64,000 nt of DNA, from NCBI RefSeq assembly GCF_029543085.1, contig NZ_CP119967.1, positions 1,142,501 to 1,206,500 of the forward strand. Direction: 5' to 3'. Below the pieces are notes generated by a model, which was not told the DNA's origin, made no database searches, and saw only the letters and a list, made by a program, of their open reading frames with translations. Source of the stretch: Pseudomonas sp. A34-9. Lineage in GTDB: Bacteria; Pseudomonadota; Gammaproteobacteria; Pseudomonadales; Pseudomonadaceae. Below are positions 1 to 9,906 of this stretch, piece after piece (within the stretch, counting starts at the first letter, position 1; every line of letters begins with the position of its first letter). The translations under genes and the position numbers were made by a program.

Positions 1-891
1 GCCCTTGACCACGAAGTCGCGGGTCTCGTAGCAGTAGAAGCCGTACCACATGTCGGAGAACTCGGAGCCGACGATCCAGCCCGTCGGCTCAGGACGCTTG
101 AGGACCTTGGCCATGTTCGGCGTGTACTGGGAAATACTCACGCCGTACGACTTACTGTTGGCGTAGCCGAAACTGGCCATCTTGCTGTTGACGATGTAGG
201 TCTCGGTGCCACCCCAGGCGAGCAGGAACGGACGGAATTCCTTCGGCGAGCGGAAGGTCGCCGGGCCGTTGTCCTTCTCGCGCCAGCCAGTGATTTTGGT
301 GTCACGCACAAACAGCTGACCGTCGTTGACCAGGAACGAACCGGCCTCTTGCGACAGGCGCAATTCCTGGGTCTGACCGTCGATTTCGAGAATGCCTTTA
401 CGGCCGACCACGATCGGCAGCTTCGACAGGTACACGCCCGGCGAGGTCTCGCTGAAGTACTGCTTGGGCAGTTTCTGCGCCAGATCCTTGAGGTTCATGT
501 AGCCGTCGTCGACGAAGATCGCCTGCGGGATGCCGTGCTGACGCACCACCCATTCGGCCATCTTGTTGTCGCCGCCGATGAAGTCCTTCAGCGCGTCTTC
601 CTGCATCATCCGGCGCACGCTGATCTTGCCCGCTTTGCTGCGGTTGATCTTCGCGGCGGCGGCCTCGGCGGTGAAACCGGACAGGTCAGGCAGCTTCGGC
701 TTGGCCAGTTGCAGCGCCTCGGTCGGCGCGCTGCTGACGGTGTAGGTCTTGGCTTGTTGCAGCTCTTTGGCGGTGGTCGCCGGTTTGCCCTGTTGGGGCA
801 CAGTCGGTTCCACCGTGGCGAAGGCGCCAGCGGAGGCCAGCAGCATGGCGCCGGCCAACAGGCTGAGCGAGCCTTTCCTTGCATGGTGCAT
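1..891 (-). CDS. algG: AlgG, alginate C5-mannuronan epimerase (3' part outside window)
   Basis: Periplasmic enzyme that converts D-mannuronate to L-guluronate in the nascent alginate chain and belongs to the export scaffold. The first 297 codons are present and the frame is open to base 1, so the C-terminal beta-helix region lies outside. Residues 1-25 form a Sec signal peptide (basic start, Leu/Ala core, ending near AGAFA). The ATG at 891 lies 26 bases after the algE stop. A second ATG at 884 is in another frame and gives only a shadow. Identification rests on the operon position plus family resemblance of the N-terminal part. Confidence 0.93.
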   Translation of the reverse strand, partial: MHHARKGSLSLLAGAMLLASAGAFATVEPTVPQQGKPATTAKELQQAKTYTVSSAPTEALQLAKPKLPDLSGFTAEAAAAKINRSKAGKISVRRMMQEDALKDFIGGDNKMAEWVVRQHGIPQAIFVDDGYMNLKDLAQKLPKQYFSETSPGVYLSKLPIVVGRKGILEIDGQTQELRLSQEAGSFLVNDGQLFVRDTKITGWREKDNGPATFRSPKEFRPFLLAWGGTETYIVNSKMASFGYANSKSYGVSISQYTPNMAKVLKRPEPTGWIVGSEFSDMWYGFYCYETRDFVVKG

Positions 892-917
892 GTCGGGCAC
901 TCCCTTGGCGGTTTGCA

Positions 918-2405
918 TCAGAAGCGCCAGATCACGTCGATGAACGCGCGGTGCATGTACGAATCAACCTGCTTGCCATAGGCATCGCCCGGTTTGAACA
1001 CACCGCCACGGAAACGCACCAGGGCCGATGGCTCGTCGATCGACTGGCTCAACGCCGCCGGCAACAGGCCTTGCTTGAAATACTTGGTGACGACCAGGTC
1101 CATCTCCTGACCCAGATCCTTGTTGCCGTCTTCAAGCGGCAGCGAGGTGCTGGAAAGGATCGCGCCGGTGGCGTCGTCGGTGTTGTTTTCCACGGCGTTG
1201 ATGCCGTTGCTGCCCACCGGTTTGTTGCCGTCGACGCGCCAGAACTTGTGGTAAATCAGGCTGGCGTCGTACTCGTCGTTGACCATCCACGAACCGAACA
1301 ACGTCGCGGTCTGCATGTTGTTCATTTCGCCACGGAAGGCTTCGCCGAAACGGTGAACGCGCGAGCGCGTACCGGTGTAGTTGGAGCGGTTGCTTTCCAG
1401 ACCGTTCTGTTCGTAATCGGCGCTGGCGCGGGCGTAGGCACCACCGACTTGCCATTGCGGATCGAGGCGCAGACGCACGCCGATGTCGGTGGCCCAGCCG
1501 TTGACGTCATCGCTGCGCTTGGCTTGTGCCGGGCGCGAACCATCGGCGTTGAGGGCGTTGACCGAGTCGCGGTCGCCGCTCATGCCGGTGATGCTGCCCC
1601 AGTAATTGACGGTGTTGGTGTTGCGCCAGTTGTAGGCGTCGCTGTCGGCGGTGAGGCCGAGCCAACTGATGTCGCCGTTCTCGGTTTTATCCAGCGAGTC
1701 GCGGGGTACGCCCGGCTCGGCATAATCGAGTTTGCCGTCATCGTGGGTGTGGTGACCGCGAATGCCGACCCATTGCCCCGGTGTCCACTGGTAAGCGGCG
1801 TCGGCATAGGCGTGCAGGCGATCCTTGTCTTTCGGCGCCAGCTCTTTGAGGTCGGTGCGGTATTCGCTGAAGCGTTCGGCGACACCGGCGTTGGCGCGCA
1901 ACAGGGTGGTGTCGAAGGTCCAGTTCAGCGCTTCGATGTTGGTGTCGCGCCATTGGCCGTCGTCGTTGCGCAGGCGCTGGCGACCGAACTTGAGGATCTC
2001 GCCCGGGTACGGAGTGAGGCCGCTGTAGCCGACCCAGAACTCGCGCATCGCCAGGTAGTTTTTCTTGGTTTTGCGATCACCGTTGTCGGTGGTCTGTGCG
2101 CCTTCGCTGTCGGACTGCTGCAGGGTGTCGGTTTCGATGATGTCGGTCGAGGTCACGGCCTGGCCCATGGCGTAAGCGCTCCACGCGCCGCTTTCGCCGT
2201 AGACCCACGGACGCAGGTCAAGGCCGACGCCGTTGACGTCGCCGCCCTTGGCGGTGCCGAGGTCACGGTCGTCTTCGGACTGGCCGGTGACTTTCACTTC
2301 GAGGCCGAAGTTTTTGCTTTCAGTCATCGCGGCCAGGGTCGGGCAAGACCAGATCAGCGCGAAGGTGAGGCCAATACCGGCTTTCACGAATGGATTCAAC
2401 TTCAT
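918..2405 (-). CDS. algE: AlgE, outer-membrane alginate export porin
   Basis: Beta-barrel porin that passes alginate across the outer membrane. The 495-residue product begins with a signal peptide of about 26 residues ([19 protein letters not shown]...LAA), is rich in alternating aromatic and polar residues, and ends in FIDVIWRF with a terminal Phe, the usual outer-membrane barrel insertion signal. Its ATG overlaps the algK stop by 4 bases, indicating translational coupling. Length agrees with the family (about 490 residues). Confidence 0.95.
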   Translation of the reverse strand: MKLNPFVKAGIGLTFALIWSCPTLAAMTESKNFGLEVKVTGQSEDDRDLGTAKGGDVNGVGLDLRPWVYGESGAWSAYAMGQAVTSTDIIETDTLQQSDSEGAQTTDNGDRKTKKNYLAMREFWVGYSGLTPYPGEILKFGRQRLRNDDGQWRDTNIEALNWTFDTTLLRANAGVAERFSEYRTDLKELAPKDKDRLHAYADAAYQWTPGQWVGIRGHHTHDDGKLDYAEPGVPRDSLDKTENGDISWLGLTADSDAYNWRNTNTVNYWGSITGMSGDRDSVNALNADGSRPAQAKRSDDVNGWATDIGVRLRLDPQWQVGGAYARASADYEQNGLESNRSNYTGTRSRVHRFGEAFRGEMNNMQTATLFGSWMVNDEYDASLIYHKFWRVDGNKPVGSNGINAVENNTDDATGAILSSTSLPLEDGNKDLGQEMDLVVTKYFKQGLLPAALSQSIDEPSALVRFRGGVFKPGDAYGKQVDSYMHRAFIDVIWRF

Positions 2406-3907
2406 AATTTTTCCTCGCCGTCTTCTTCTTGCAGGGCGTGCAGTTGCAGCGTGTTCTGGTTCAGAGCGCCACGGCTGGCTTGCTCTTGTTGCAGCAGACG
2501 TTGGGCTTGGGCCAAGCGCTCGGGCGGCAGTTGCGCGGCGAGGGTGGTCGCCAGCTCATCGGCTTGCGGGGTGTTTTGCGCCTTGGCCAATTGGCTGAAG
2601 ACGTAGGCGTTGACCGGGTCGGGCTGGGTGCCTTTGCCTTGCGAGAACAGTTGGGCGATGGCGAAATCGGCGCTGTTCTGGCCGTTGCGCGCAGCGGTCA
2701 GCAGATGATCGAGGGCTTTCTGCGGATAGACCTTGCCGAGGTAGCCCCGGCGATAGATCTGCCCGAGGTAGTAGTCGGCGGCGACTTCGCGGCCAACGGC
2801 TTTCTGGAAATGTTCTTCGGCGACTTTGGCGTCGGCCGGGACCATTTTGCCTTCGTAGTAGAGCTTGCCCAGCAACAGCTCGGCGCGCGGCTGGTCGGCG
2901 GCTCGGCCGTTGTCGAGGTACTTCATCATCTGGTCGACGTCGCCCAGTTCCGGGTAGTCGTAGAGCAATTGCGCGAGGGTCACCCACGACGCCGGGTAGC
3001 CCGGAGCGATCGGCTCGAGCAGCGACTGCGCGGTTTTTTCGTCAGGTTTGCCCAGGGTCGAATCGGCCAGTACACGGGCCACGGAATCGACGCGCTGCGC
3101 GGTGACGGTGCCACGGCTGTAACCGGCCTGCAGCTGCTTGATCAGCTCGGCCTGCTGCTCTGGCTGAGCACGTTTCTGGTAAACGGTGGCCAGTTCGACG
3201 TAGCAGATGTCGGTGGTGTTGAGCGCGGCTTTGCAGATTTTTTCCACGTCATCCAGGTGCTGGTCGTAGGTGCCTTGGGTGCGATACAGCAGCACCTGCG
3301 CCAGACCCGCTTCCGGGTAACCGGATTTGCGCCACTGATCGATCTGCTGCTGCGCGTTGATGTTCGGGAAGCTGTGCGGGTATTGCAGATACAGCATCGC
3401 CAGCGGGATCAACGTGTTGCCTTCGCCATTGGCGGCGGCTTTTTTCAGCAGGCTTTCGGCTTCCTGATGCTCGGCTTCGGTGGAACCCGGTTTGGCCACC
3501 AGCAGGCGACCGAGACGCGCCTGCGCACGCGGCGAAACACTGGCGGCGGCGCGGTAAGTCGCCTCGGCCTGTTTCATTTGCGCAGGGTCACGGCTGTCGA
3601 CCTGGATATCGGCGAGGCCGACTTGCGCCTCGCTGTAACCCAGATCGGCCAGTTGCTGATAGTTCTGCGCGGCGGTGGCGGTGTCGCCACGCTTGAGCGC
3701 TTCGTTGGCCAGACGCTGATCGGGCAGGCCGGCGCAACCGGCCAGACTCACCGCCAATGCCAAGGCGCACACCGTCCCCCTGTAGGAGTGAGCCTGCTCG
3801 CGATTCAGGCAACTCGGTACATCAGACAAACCGCGGCGCTCCCATCGCGAGCAGGCTCGCTCCCACAGGGTCGGCGGTGTGTTGAAGATATGAGTAGTCA
3901 CAGGCAT
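2402..3907 (-). CDS. algK: AlgK, periplasmic TPR/Sel1-repeat lipoprotein of the alginate export complex
   Basis: Scaffold lipoprotein needed for AlgE assembly and polymer export. Sel1/TPR-type helical repeats fill most of the 501 residues (for example [10 protein letters not shown] and [14 protein letters not shown]). The lipobox is SLAGC with Cys58, followed by [17 protein letters not shown]. The ATG at 3907 follows the alg44 stop by nine bases and has a GAGGA ribosome site. Residues 14-43 are encoded by a REP inverted pair (3781-3867), which places the signal peptide unusually far from the start. A GTG at about codon 46 could be an alternative start but would leave no positively charged n-region. 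Confidence 0.93.
   Translation of the reverse strand: MPVTTHIFNTPPTLWERACSRWERRGLSDVPSCLNREQAHSYRGTVCALALAVSLAGCAGLPDQRLANEALKRGDTATAAQNYQQLADLGYSEAQVGLADIQVDSRDPAQMKQAEATYRAAASVSPRAQARLGRLLVAKPGSTEAEHQEAESLLKKAAANGEGNTLIPLAMLYLQYPHSFPNINAQQQIDQWRKSGYPEAGLAQVLLYRTQGTYDQHLDDVEKICKAALNTTDICYVELATVYQKRAQPEQQAELIKQLQAGYSRGTVTAQRVDSVARVLADSTLGKPDEKTAQSLLEPIAPGYPASWVTLAQLLYDYPELGDVDQMMKYLDNGRAADQPRAELLLGKLYYEGKMVPADAKVAEEHFQKAVGREVAADYYLGQIYRRGYLGKVYPQKALDHLLTAARNGQNSADFAIAQLFSQGKGTQPDPVNAYVFSQLAKAQNTPQADELATTLAAQLPPERLAQAQRLLQQEQASRGALNQNTLQLHALQEEDGEEKL
3781..3867. repeat. REP inverted pair inside the algK coding region
   Basis: One arm is TGTAGGAGTGAGCCTGCTCG at 3781 and the opposed arm ends TCGCTCCCACA at 3867, the same family as the intergenic copies at 14197, 28197, 30247, 33658 and 46337. 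The element measures 87 bp, exactly 29 codons, and contains no stop in the algK frame. Confidence 0.85.
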
Positions 3908-3916
3908 GTCCTCGAC

Positions 3917-5086
3917 TTAAAGACCGGCAGCCATGGCTTTGTCGATCAGCCAGTTCAGGTTCGGGCCACGGTCGCTGTTCACTTCCACCGGGCGGCCGGC
4001 GAGGCTGCTGTCGAGCGGCTCGTCAGGCTTGATCTGCACGCGGATGTCGGAGGACAGGTCTGCGCTTTTCAGGCTGGTGCTGCTGACAATCTTGCCGGAG
4101 CGGGTCTTGTCTTCGCCGGCAATCTGGAAGTTCACCGGGGTGCCCGGACGCACGTCGCCGAACTGGCGATAGGAGAAGCGCGCATCAACGTTGGCCAGGG
4201 TGTTGCGCGGCACCAGTTGGAAGATCACATCGCCCTTGCTCGCGTACTGACCGTCAGCCACCAGTTGCTGGGCCACGGTGCAGTCGCACGGCGAAGTCAG
4301 GGTGCCGGTCATTTGCTTGCCGAACAGTTCTTCCACCTTGGCCGGGGACAGTTGATCTTCTTCCAGATGGCCCTTGAGGACGTCGAGCATGCTGGTGCTG
4401 AAGGTCGCCAGTGGCGCGCCTTTGGCCGCAACGCCGTCGGACTTGACCAGGCTCTGCACGGTGCCGTCGCGCGGCATGGTGATGTTCATCCCCGGCACGC
4501 TGACGAGGCCAGCCTGCGCGTGGCTGACGAAGTACATGCTGTACACCGATTTGAAAATGAAACCCGCCGCGACCAGGCCTACCGCGAAAATGCCGGCGCT
4601 GAAGGTCACCGCTTTCAGGCGACCGAACGGGGTCATGCCAGAGCCGCCGTCCTTGACCTTGCGTGCCTTGGTGAAGTTGTCGCGCTGCAGGGTCGCCAGC
4701 ACTTCACCGATGCTGACGATGTCGCCGGCCAGGTGCGAGGTGATCAAGTGGCGCAGGGTGGAAATGTCCTGCTGCTCGAGGTTCTGGAACTGGCAGCCGA
4801 CTCGACCGGTCTGGCGGTCGTAGGAACGCACTTGCAGTTCAACGTCCATGGCCAGGCCGAGGTTGTCGATGACGAATTGCAGACGCGCCTTGTACACCTC
4901 GCCGAGGGTCAGCGGCATTTGCCCGGCGTTGAACGCCAGACCACCGGCGGACAGGTCGAGAACCCGCGCTTCAACCGGTGTCCGGTCGGGACCGAAAAAG
5001 CGCAGCTTGGCCGGGATTTTCACGCGGGCGTGTTGGCGCTGGGCTTCGGATTCATGCACTACGTTGGCGTTGACGGCGGTATTCAT
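3917..5086 (-). CDS. alg44: Alg44, c-di-GMP-binding alginate polymerisation subunit
   Basis: Inner-membrane co-polymerase that activates Alg8 when c-di-GMP is bound. The N-terminal PilZ domain carries R17-x3-R21 and D44-L-S-A-G-G, the two c-di-GMP-binding motifs. One transmembrane segment follows near residues 155-175 (AGIFAVGLVAAGFIFKS), and then a periplasmic membrane-fusion-like (biotinyl-lipoyl/HlyD) region. The length of 389 residues matches the family. The start has an AAGGA ribosome site and lies 35 bases after the alg8 stop. Confidence 0.95.
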   Translation of the reverse strand: MNTAVNANVVHESEAQRQHARVKIPAKLRFFGPDRTPVEARVLDLSAGGLAFNAGQMPLTLGEVYKARLQFVIDNLGLAMDVELQVRSYDRQTGRVGCQFQNLEQQDISTLRHLITSHLAGDIVSIGEVLATLQRDNFTKARKVKDGGSGMTPFGRLKAVTFSAGIFAVGLVAAGFIFKSVYSMYFVSHAQAGLVSVPGMNITMPRDGTVQSLVKSDGVAAKGAPLATFSTSMLDVLKGHLEEDQLSPAKVEELFGKQMTGTLTSPCDCTVAQQLVADGQYASKGDVIFQLVPRNTLANVDARFSYRQFGDVRPGTPVNFQIAGEDKTRSGKIVSSTSLKSADLSSDIRVQIKPDEPLDSSLAGRPVEVNSDRGPNLNWLIDKAMAAGL

Positions 5087-5121
5087 GGGGGCGATTTCCT
5101 TGTTAATTCAATAGGGGCAGG

Positions 5122-6612
5122 TCAGACCATCATCAGCAGCACGGCGACGAAAATGCTGCCGGCGGAGAAGGTCATGGTCCGAGACGACCAGGTGTTGAAC
5201 CAACGTTGAAAGCTGGCGAGATCACGGGTCAGGGATGTGGGTTGGCGAGTCCAGGATTGTTGGTCGAGGCGGAAGAACACGTAGATCTTCACCAGCGCGC
5301 CGACGATCTGGTTGTAATAGAGAATCACCGGGTAAGCCGGGCCGATGCGGTGACCGGAGCACGACAGCAGCAGGGTCAGGATCAGACGGGTGATGCCGAT
5401 CCACAGCAAGTAAACGAGGATGAACGCGGTGCCGTATTTGAAGCTGGCGATGAGCGCCACGGTCAGGCCGAGCAAGGAGGTCCACATCGACACGCGCTGG
5501 TCGAACAGCACCACCGAGGTGAAGGCGCCGAGGCGTTTCACACCCAGGCCCAGCGCTCGCGAGTTCTGGCGCAGGTTGTTGCCGTACCAGCGGAACATCA
5601 GTTTGCGGCTGGCCTTGATGAAGCTTTTTTCCGGCGGGTGTTCGACGGTGTTGATCGCTGCGTCAGGCACGTAAAAGGTGTCGTAGCCGAGGCGCATCAG
5701 GCTGAACCAGCTCGACTTGTCGTCGCCGGTCAAGAACTTGAAACGGCCCAGACGCCAGTGTTGCAGCGAATCGCTTTCAACGTCGGCGATGAATTCCGGG
5801 TTGGTCACCACGGTGGCGCGGAACACCGACATACGACCGGTCATGGTCAGCACGCGTTTGGACAGGGCCATCGAGCACATGTTGATGTGGCGCTGGGCGA
5901 AGCGCAGCTTGTGCCATTCGCTCATGATGTAGCCGCCGCGCACTTCGCAGAATTCGTTGGTGGTCAGGCCGCCGACGTTACCGAACAGCTGGAACCACGG
6001 CACGGTCTTGCGCACGGTGCCTTCGCCGAGCACGGTGTCGCCATCGATCACGGCCACCACGGCGCGGTCGTCCGGCAGGTGGCGGGAGATTGCGCGGAAA
6101 CCATAGGCCAGGCCATCACGTTTGCCGGTGCCGGGAATGCGCACGAAGTCGAGCTTCACGCGGTCTGGCGGATTCATCCGCGCCCACAGTGCCTTGACCA
6201 GCAGCTCATCGGACATTTCGACGATCGAGCAGACCACGGTGGTCGGCAGTTCGCAGTCGATGGCTTCGCGGATCACCGAGCTGTAGACCTGCGCAGTCGT
6301 CAGCGCGTCGATACGGAAACTGGTGACCATCAGGAACACATGCGACGGGTCCGCCGCCTTACCCAGCTTGCGCACTTTGCGGCGCAGGTGCGGGTAAACG
6401 ATGTAGAGAAAAATCATGCCGCGCACAAAGTGCGTTGCACCCATCGAGTAGCGCCAGATACCCACGGCGCCAATCAGGAAAATGAAGTCCTTCGACTCGG
6501 AGTCGAACGTGGACGTGGGCAGCATCAAGGCCAGGCCCATCAGCAGACTGAGATAAAAAAGCCAGCCGGCGGATTGCAGAAAAAAATGTTTGAGCTTGCT
6601 CATCAGCGTCAT
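5122..6612 (-). CDS. alg8: Alg8, mannuronan synthase catalytic subunit
   Basis: Membrane family-2 glycosyltransferase that polymerises GDP-mannuronate. The product of 496 residues has two N-terminal transmembrane segments, a cytoplasmic GT-A domain with [12 protein letters not shown] (nucleotide-sugar Asp residues), a [11 protein letters not shown] block and TGDDKS, then several C-terminal membrane helices ending in FVAVLLMMV. An in-frame ATG at 6603 is a possible alternative start. It sits second in the operon, downstream of algD, separated by 76 bases that contain a strong hairpin. Confidence 0.95.
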   Translation of the reverse strand: MTLMSKLKHFFLQSAGWLFYLSLLMGLALMLPTSTFDSESKDFIFLIGAVGIWRYSMGATHFVRGMIFLYIVYPHLRRKVRKLGKAADPSHVFLMVTSFRIDALTTAQVYSSVIREAIDCELPTTVVCSIVEMSDELLVKALWARMNPPDRVKLDFVRIPGTGKRDGLAYGFRAISRHLPDDRAVVAVIDGDTVLGEGTVRKTVPWFQLFGNVGGLTTNEFCEVRGGYIMSEWHKLRFAQRHINMCSMALSKRVLTMTGRMSVFRATVVTNPEFIADVESDSLQHWRLGRFKFLTGDDKSSWFSLMRLGYDTFYVPDAAINTVEHPPEKSFIKASRKLMFRWYGNNLRQNSRALGLGVKRLGAFTSVVLFDQRVSMWTSLLGLTVALIASFKYGTAFILVYLLWIGITRLILTLLLSCSGHRIGPAYPVILYYNQIVGALVKIYVFFRLDQQSWTRQPTSLTRDLASFQRWFNTWSSRTMTFSAGSIFVAVLLMMV

Positions 6613-6627
6613 CCGAAGGTGATGGAG

Positions 6628-6670
6628 GCTTCAAGCCGCAAGCGTGGTGCCTTTGCTTGCGGCTTGAAGC
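6628..6670. repeat. 16-bp-stem inverted repeat between algD and alg8
   Basis: GCTTCAAGCCGCAAGC at 6628-6643 is the exact reverse complement of 6655-6670, with an 11-base loop. There is no U tract after it on the minus strand, so it looks like an mRNA hairpin or dispersed repeat rather than a terminator. Confidence 0.7.
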
Positions 6671-6688
6671 TTGAGGCTTGCTGCTGCC

Positions 6689-8005
6689 TTACCAGCAAAT
6701 GCCTTCGGTACGGGTGCCGGCGTCGGTGGCCTTGGCCATGAAACCGACTAGGTCGATGACCTGTTTGCCGTGCGGTGCCTGCTGCGCCAGCGCGCGGAAC
6801 TTCTCGTCGCGGTTACCCAGGATGATCACGTCGGAGTTGTCGATCACCGAATCGAAGTCCGCGTTGAGCAGGGACGACACGTGCGGGATTTTCGACTCGA
6901 TGTAGTCCTTGTTCGCGCCGTGAACACGGGCGTACTCGACGTTGCTGTCGTAGATGCTCAGGTCGTAACCCTTGCCGATCAGCATTTCGGCCAGTTCCAC
7001 CAGCGGGCTTTCGCGCAGGTCGTCGGTGCCGGCCTTGAAGCTCAGGCCGAGCAGGGCGACTTTGCGTTTGTCGTGGCTTTCAACGATGTCGAAGGCGTTC
7101 TGCACTTGCGATTCGTTGCTGCGCATCAGCGAGTTGAGCAGCGGCGCTTCGACGTCCAGGGAACCGGCGCGGTAGGTCAGGGCGCGCACGTCTTTTGGCA
7201 GGCACGAACCGCCGAAGGCGAAGCCCGGGCGCATGTAGTACTGGGACAGGTTGAGGGTCTTGTCCTGGCAGACCACTTCCATCACTTCACGGCCATCGAC
7301 GCCGACCGCTTTGGCGATGTTGCCGATCTCGTTGGCGAAGGTCACTTTGGTCGCGTGCCAGACGTTGCAGGTGTACTTGATCATCTCGGCAACGGCGATG
7401 TCCTTGCGGATGATCGGTGCGTCGAGTTCTTCGTACAGCGATTGCAGAACGTCGCCCGAGGCCTTGTCGAACTCGCCGATGACGGTCATCGGTGGCAAGT
7501 CGTAGTCGGCGATGGCGGTGGATTCGCGCAGGAACTCAGGGTTGACCGCAACGCCGAAGTCGACACCGGCCTTCTTGCCCGAGCAGTCTTCGAGAATCGG
7601 GATCACCACGTTGGCAACGGTACCCGGCAATACGGTGCTGCGCACGACAATGGTGTGGCGGGTGGTTTTTTCACGCAGGACAAAACCGATCTCGCGGCAT
7701 ACCGCTTCGATGTAGTTGAGTTCCAGGTCGCCATTCTTCTTGCTCGGCGTGCCGACGCAGATCATCGACAGGTCGGTGTCGCGAATCGCTTCGGCGAAGT
7801 TGGTCGTGCCACGCAGACGACCGGTCTGAATACCTTGTTGCAGAAGTTCGCCCAGACCCGGTTCAACAATGGGGGATTTGCCAGCGTTGATCATGTCGAT
7901 CTTGTCTTTGGCAACATCGACGCCAACCACGTTATGGCCCCGTGCAGACAGGCAACCGGCACATACTGCGCCAACGTAACCCAAACCAAATATGCTGATG
8001 CGCAT
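6689..8005 (-). CDS. algD: AlgD, GDP-mannose 6-dehydrogenase
   Basis: First gene and committed step of the alginate operon. It oxidises GDP-mannose to GDP-mannuronate in two NAD-dependent steps. N-terminal Rossmann motif GLGYVG at residues 7-12, catalytic Cys in GGSCLPKDVRAL near residue 268, and a UDP/GDP-sugar-binding C-terminal domain. The length of 438 residues is close to the P. aeruginosa enzyme. The ATG at 8005 has a GAGG ribosome site eight bases upstream. Confidence 0.97.
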   Translation of the reverse strand: MRISIFGLGYVGAVCAGCLSARGHNVVGVDVAKDKIDMINAGKSPIVEPGLGELLQQGIQTGRLRGTTNFAEAIRDTDLSMICVGTPSKKNGDLELNYIEAVCREIGFVLREKTTRHTIVVRSTVLPGTVANVVIPILEDCSGKKAGVDFGVAVNPEFLRESTAIADYDLPPMTVIGEFDKASGDVLQSLYEELDAPIIRKDIAVAEMIKYTCNVWHATKVTFANEIGNIAKAVGVDGREVMEVVCQDKTLNLSQYYMRPGFAFGGSCLPKDVRALTYRAGSLDVEAPLLNSLMRSNESQVQNAFDIVESHDKRKVALLGLSFKAGTDDLRESPLVELAEMLIGKGYDLSIYDSNVEYARVHGANKDYIESKIPHVSSLLNADFDSVIDNSDVIILGNRDEKFRALAQQAPHGKQVIDLVGFMAKATDAGTRTEGICW

Positions 8006-8368
8006 CGCAATTACCTCTGTATATATCAGGCCTTAGAGGGCCGGAGTTAATGGTGTTCAGCGTTCACTAGTGCACTCGAAAGTGCGGCTTACAGGCGCCA
8101 CAATGCCGTGTGCAGGCATAGAAAGTTCCGAGTGTCTAAATAAGTGCACTCAAGATGTGCGCAACCAGGCCTTATAGTTATGACTTGCCCTGTTATGCAG
8201 CGGATCTTCTTTGTGGAAGACTCTCGTGCAATCGTCTTGCGCGCTCAATGTCAGGCGAAAAGCCCGTAGATCAAGCGGTCTGGTGCTCTGGCGAGCACGT
8301 TTATAGGGGCGCGGCCATGGCCTTGTAGGGGATATTAATGCTGCCTATCTCCTGTCCTTCGTTTGTTT

Positions 8369-8397
8369 TGAGACTAGTTAGTCATCTAGGCAAGTTG
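8369..8397 (-). promoter_or_regulatory. Candidate AlgU (sigma-22) promoter of the alginate operon
   Basis: On the minus strand CAACTT (8397-8392) is followed after 18 bases by TCTCA (8373-8369). The AlgU consensus is GAACTT, 16-17 bases, TCTGA. Transcription would start near 8360, giving a leader of about 355 nt, similar to the long algD leader known in P. aeruginosa. The spacer is one base longer than the consensus, so this is tentative. Confidence 0.35.
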
Positions 8398-8773
8398 CTG
8401 TGACAACTTGGTTACATGGCTATCTGCTCCGCGTAAGTTATCTCGTACAAACTCGGCGAGAATCGTTACCGGTGGTATGAGCTACGCATTTGGACATAGT
8501 TCCAGTCCGCTCATCGCGCGATCTGAAATTTCTTGAAATATTGCCGAAGATGGCACTGGTCTCAATTTGATAGCACTTTCCGTTTCGCCCTTTATTACTA
8601 GGCGGATACTAGCGCTCGATAGTTTTGTGCCACTACTGTGAAAAAATTTAGGTGCCACTACTGAAAAAAATGATCAGTGTCGAGTGAAACTAAAATTAGA
8701 AAGGATAGGGAATATTTTCTGGCGCCATAAAAATGGCGAAATAAGGCGAGGGATTTTTGACATCGTGCGAGCT

Positions 8774-8801
8774 GCACGACTCTTTATAGAAAGAGTCGTG
8801 C
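8774..8801. repeat. 12-bp perfect inverted repeat downstream of yaaA
   Basis: GCACGACTCTTT at 8774-8785, four-base loop, and its exact complement at 8790-8801, starting 13 bases past the yaaA stop. No U run follows on the minus strand, so it could act as a 3' mRNA-stabilising hairpin or a weak terminator. Confidence 0.55.
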
Positions 8802-8813
8802 ATTGGGCATGCT

Positions 8814-9593
8814 TTATTCGGGGGCGTGGTCGCGCAAAAACACCAGATTGTCCGGTTTCGACTGCTCGGCGCTGTAGCGATAACCCTGCACATCGAACTG
8901 CTTGAGCAGGGCCGGATCGTTGATCTTTTCCTGGATCACGAATCGGCTCATCAGGCCACGGGCCTTCTTTGCATAGAAGCTGATGATCTTGTACTGGCCG
9001 TTCTTCTGATCCTTGAACTCGGTGTTGATGATCCGCGCGTTCAGCGCCGTGCGTTTAACCGCCGAAAAGTATTCGTTGGAGGCGAGATTGAGGAGTACAT
9101 CGTCGCCCTGTTCGACCAGCGCTTCGTTCAGCCATTCGCTGATGCGCGTGCCCCAGAAGGCGTACAGGTCTTTGCCGCGGGCGTTGGCCAGTTTGGTGCC
9201 CATTTCCAGGCGATACGCTTGCATCAGGTCGAGCGGACGCAGCAGCCCGTAGAGGCCGGAGAGCATGCGCAGGTGTTTTTGCGCGTAATCGAAGTCGGTT
9301 TCGCTGAAGGACTGTGCGTCGAGACCGGTATAAACGTCGCCCTTGAACGCGAGCAGCGCCTGCTTGGCGTTTTCCGGGGTGAATGCTGGCGTCCAGCTGC
9401 CGAAACGTGCGGCGTTGAGCCCGCCGATCTTGTCGGATACGTGCATCAGTTCGCTGATCTGCGCCGGTGTCAGATCGCGCAATTGCTGGATCAGCTCCTG
9501 GGAATGGTCGAGGTATTGCGGCTGGGTGAAGCGCTGGGTCGCCGGCGGTGTTTCGTAATCGAGGGTCTTGGCGGGGGAAATCACCATCAGCAT
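8814..9593 (-). CDS. yaaA: YaaA family peroxide-stress protein (DUF328)
   Basis: Cytoplasmic protein of the YaaA family, linked in E. coli to lowering of free iron during peroxide stress. The 259-residue product starts [16 protein letters not shown] and carries the family blocks SNEYFSAVK and [15 protein letters not shown]. The ATG at 9593 was chosen because AGGAGA precedes it and the family starts here; the frame stays open upstream to 9686 but that part runs into spacer sequence. Monocistronic, with spacer or repeat DNA on both sides. Confidence 0.93.
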   Translation of the reverse strand: MLMVISPAKTLDYETPPATQRFTQPQYLDHSQELIQQLRDLTPAQISELMHVSDKIGGLNAARFGSWTPAFTPENAKQALLAFKGDVYTGLDAQSFSETDFDYAQKHLRMLSGLYGLLRPLDLMQAYRLEMGTKLANARGKDLYAFWGTRISEWLNEALVEQGDDVLLNLASNEYFSAVKRTALNARIINTEFKDQKNGQYKIISFYAKKARGLMSRFVIQEKINDPALLKQFDVQGYRYSAEQSKPDNLVFLRDHAPE

Positions 9594-9708
9594 GAAGTCT
9601 TCTCCTTTAATCGTGGGGGCGATTCTAGGGGGTTGGGGCGGTTGACTCCAGCTATGGGGGTTATAGGCATGTTCCAGCCCGGGCATTTGCGACGGCTGGT
9701 GGATTTTT

Positions 9709-9856
9709 CCCTCACCCTAGCCCTCTCCCAGAGGGAGAGGGGACCGACCGAGTGGCTCTTTCGATATCCGCCGACCTGAGCTATCGAGTTGAATGCTGAT
9801 TTTGAAATCAACGAAGATCGGCTCCCTCTCCCTCCGGGAGAGGGCTGGGGTGAGGG
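9709..9856. repeat. Inverted pair of a CCCTCACCC/CCCTCTCCC repeat
   Basis: The arm at 9709-9742 (CCCTCACCCTAGCCCTCTCC...) is opposed by 9823-9856 (ending GGGCTGGGGTGAGGG), and each arm also has an internal palindrome. This is a dispersed intergenic repeat type found in many proteobacteria. It fills most of the roughly 310-base gap between yaaA and the next gene; nothing else was seen there. Confidence 0.7.
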
Positions 9857-9906
9857 TAGCGTCCGTGAATCTTGCACATCAGCTATAGTGCCGCGCGGGT
9901 TTTGTT

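Larger units (their letters stand above)
8006..8813. other. Intergenic region upstream of algD, lower GC, no gene seen
   Basis: About 800 bases between algD and yaaA without a convincing gene; the only reading frame (8684-8905, plus) has no coding bias and overlaps yaaA. It is visibly more A+T-rich than its neighbours from about 8380 to 8800. It should hold the alginate promoter and distal regulator sites. A direct repeat GTGCCACTACTG occurs at 8627-8638 and 8652-8663, period 25 bases, each followed by an A run. Confidence 0.6.

Noticed and set aside
2429..5209. 926-codon frame on the plus strand opposite algK and alg44
   Set aside because: It mirrors strongly supported alginate genes; long antisense frames are expected in GC-rich coding DNA, and its translation is rich in Leu/Gly/Arg/Val without any domain.
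8117..8130. GGAACTT on the minus strand near algD as the AlgU -35 box
   Set aside because: The -35 matches better than the chosen site, but no TCTGA-like -10 box lies 16-17 bases downstream, and the leader would be only about 90 nt.
8684..8905. 73-codon frame upstream of algD
   Set aside because: Overlaps the yaaA 3' end, passes through an inverted repeat and has no coding bias.
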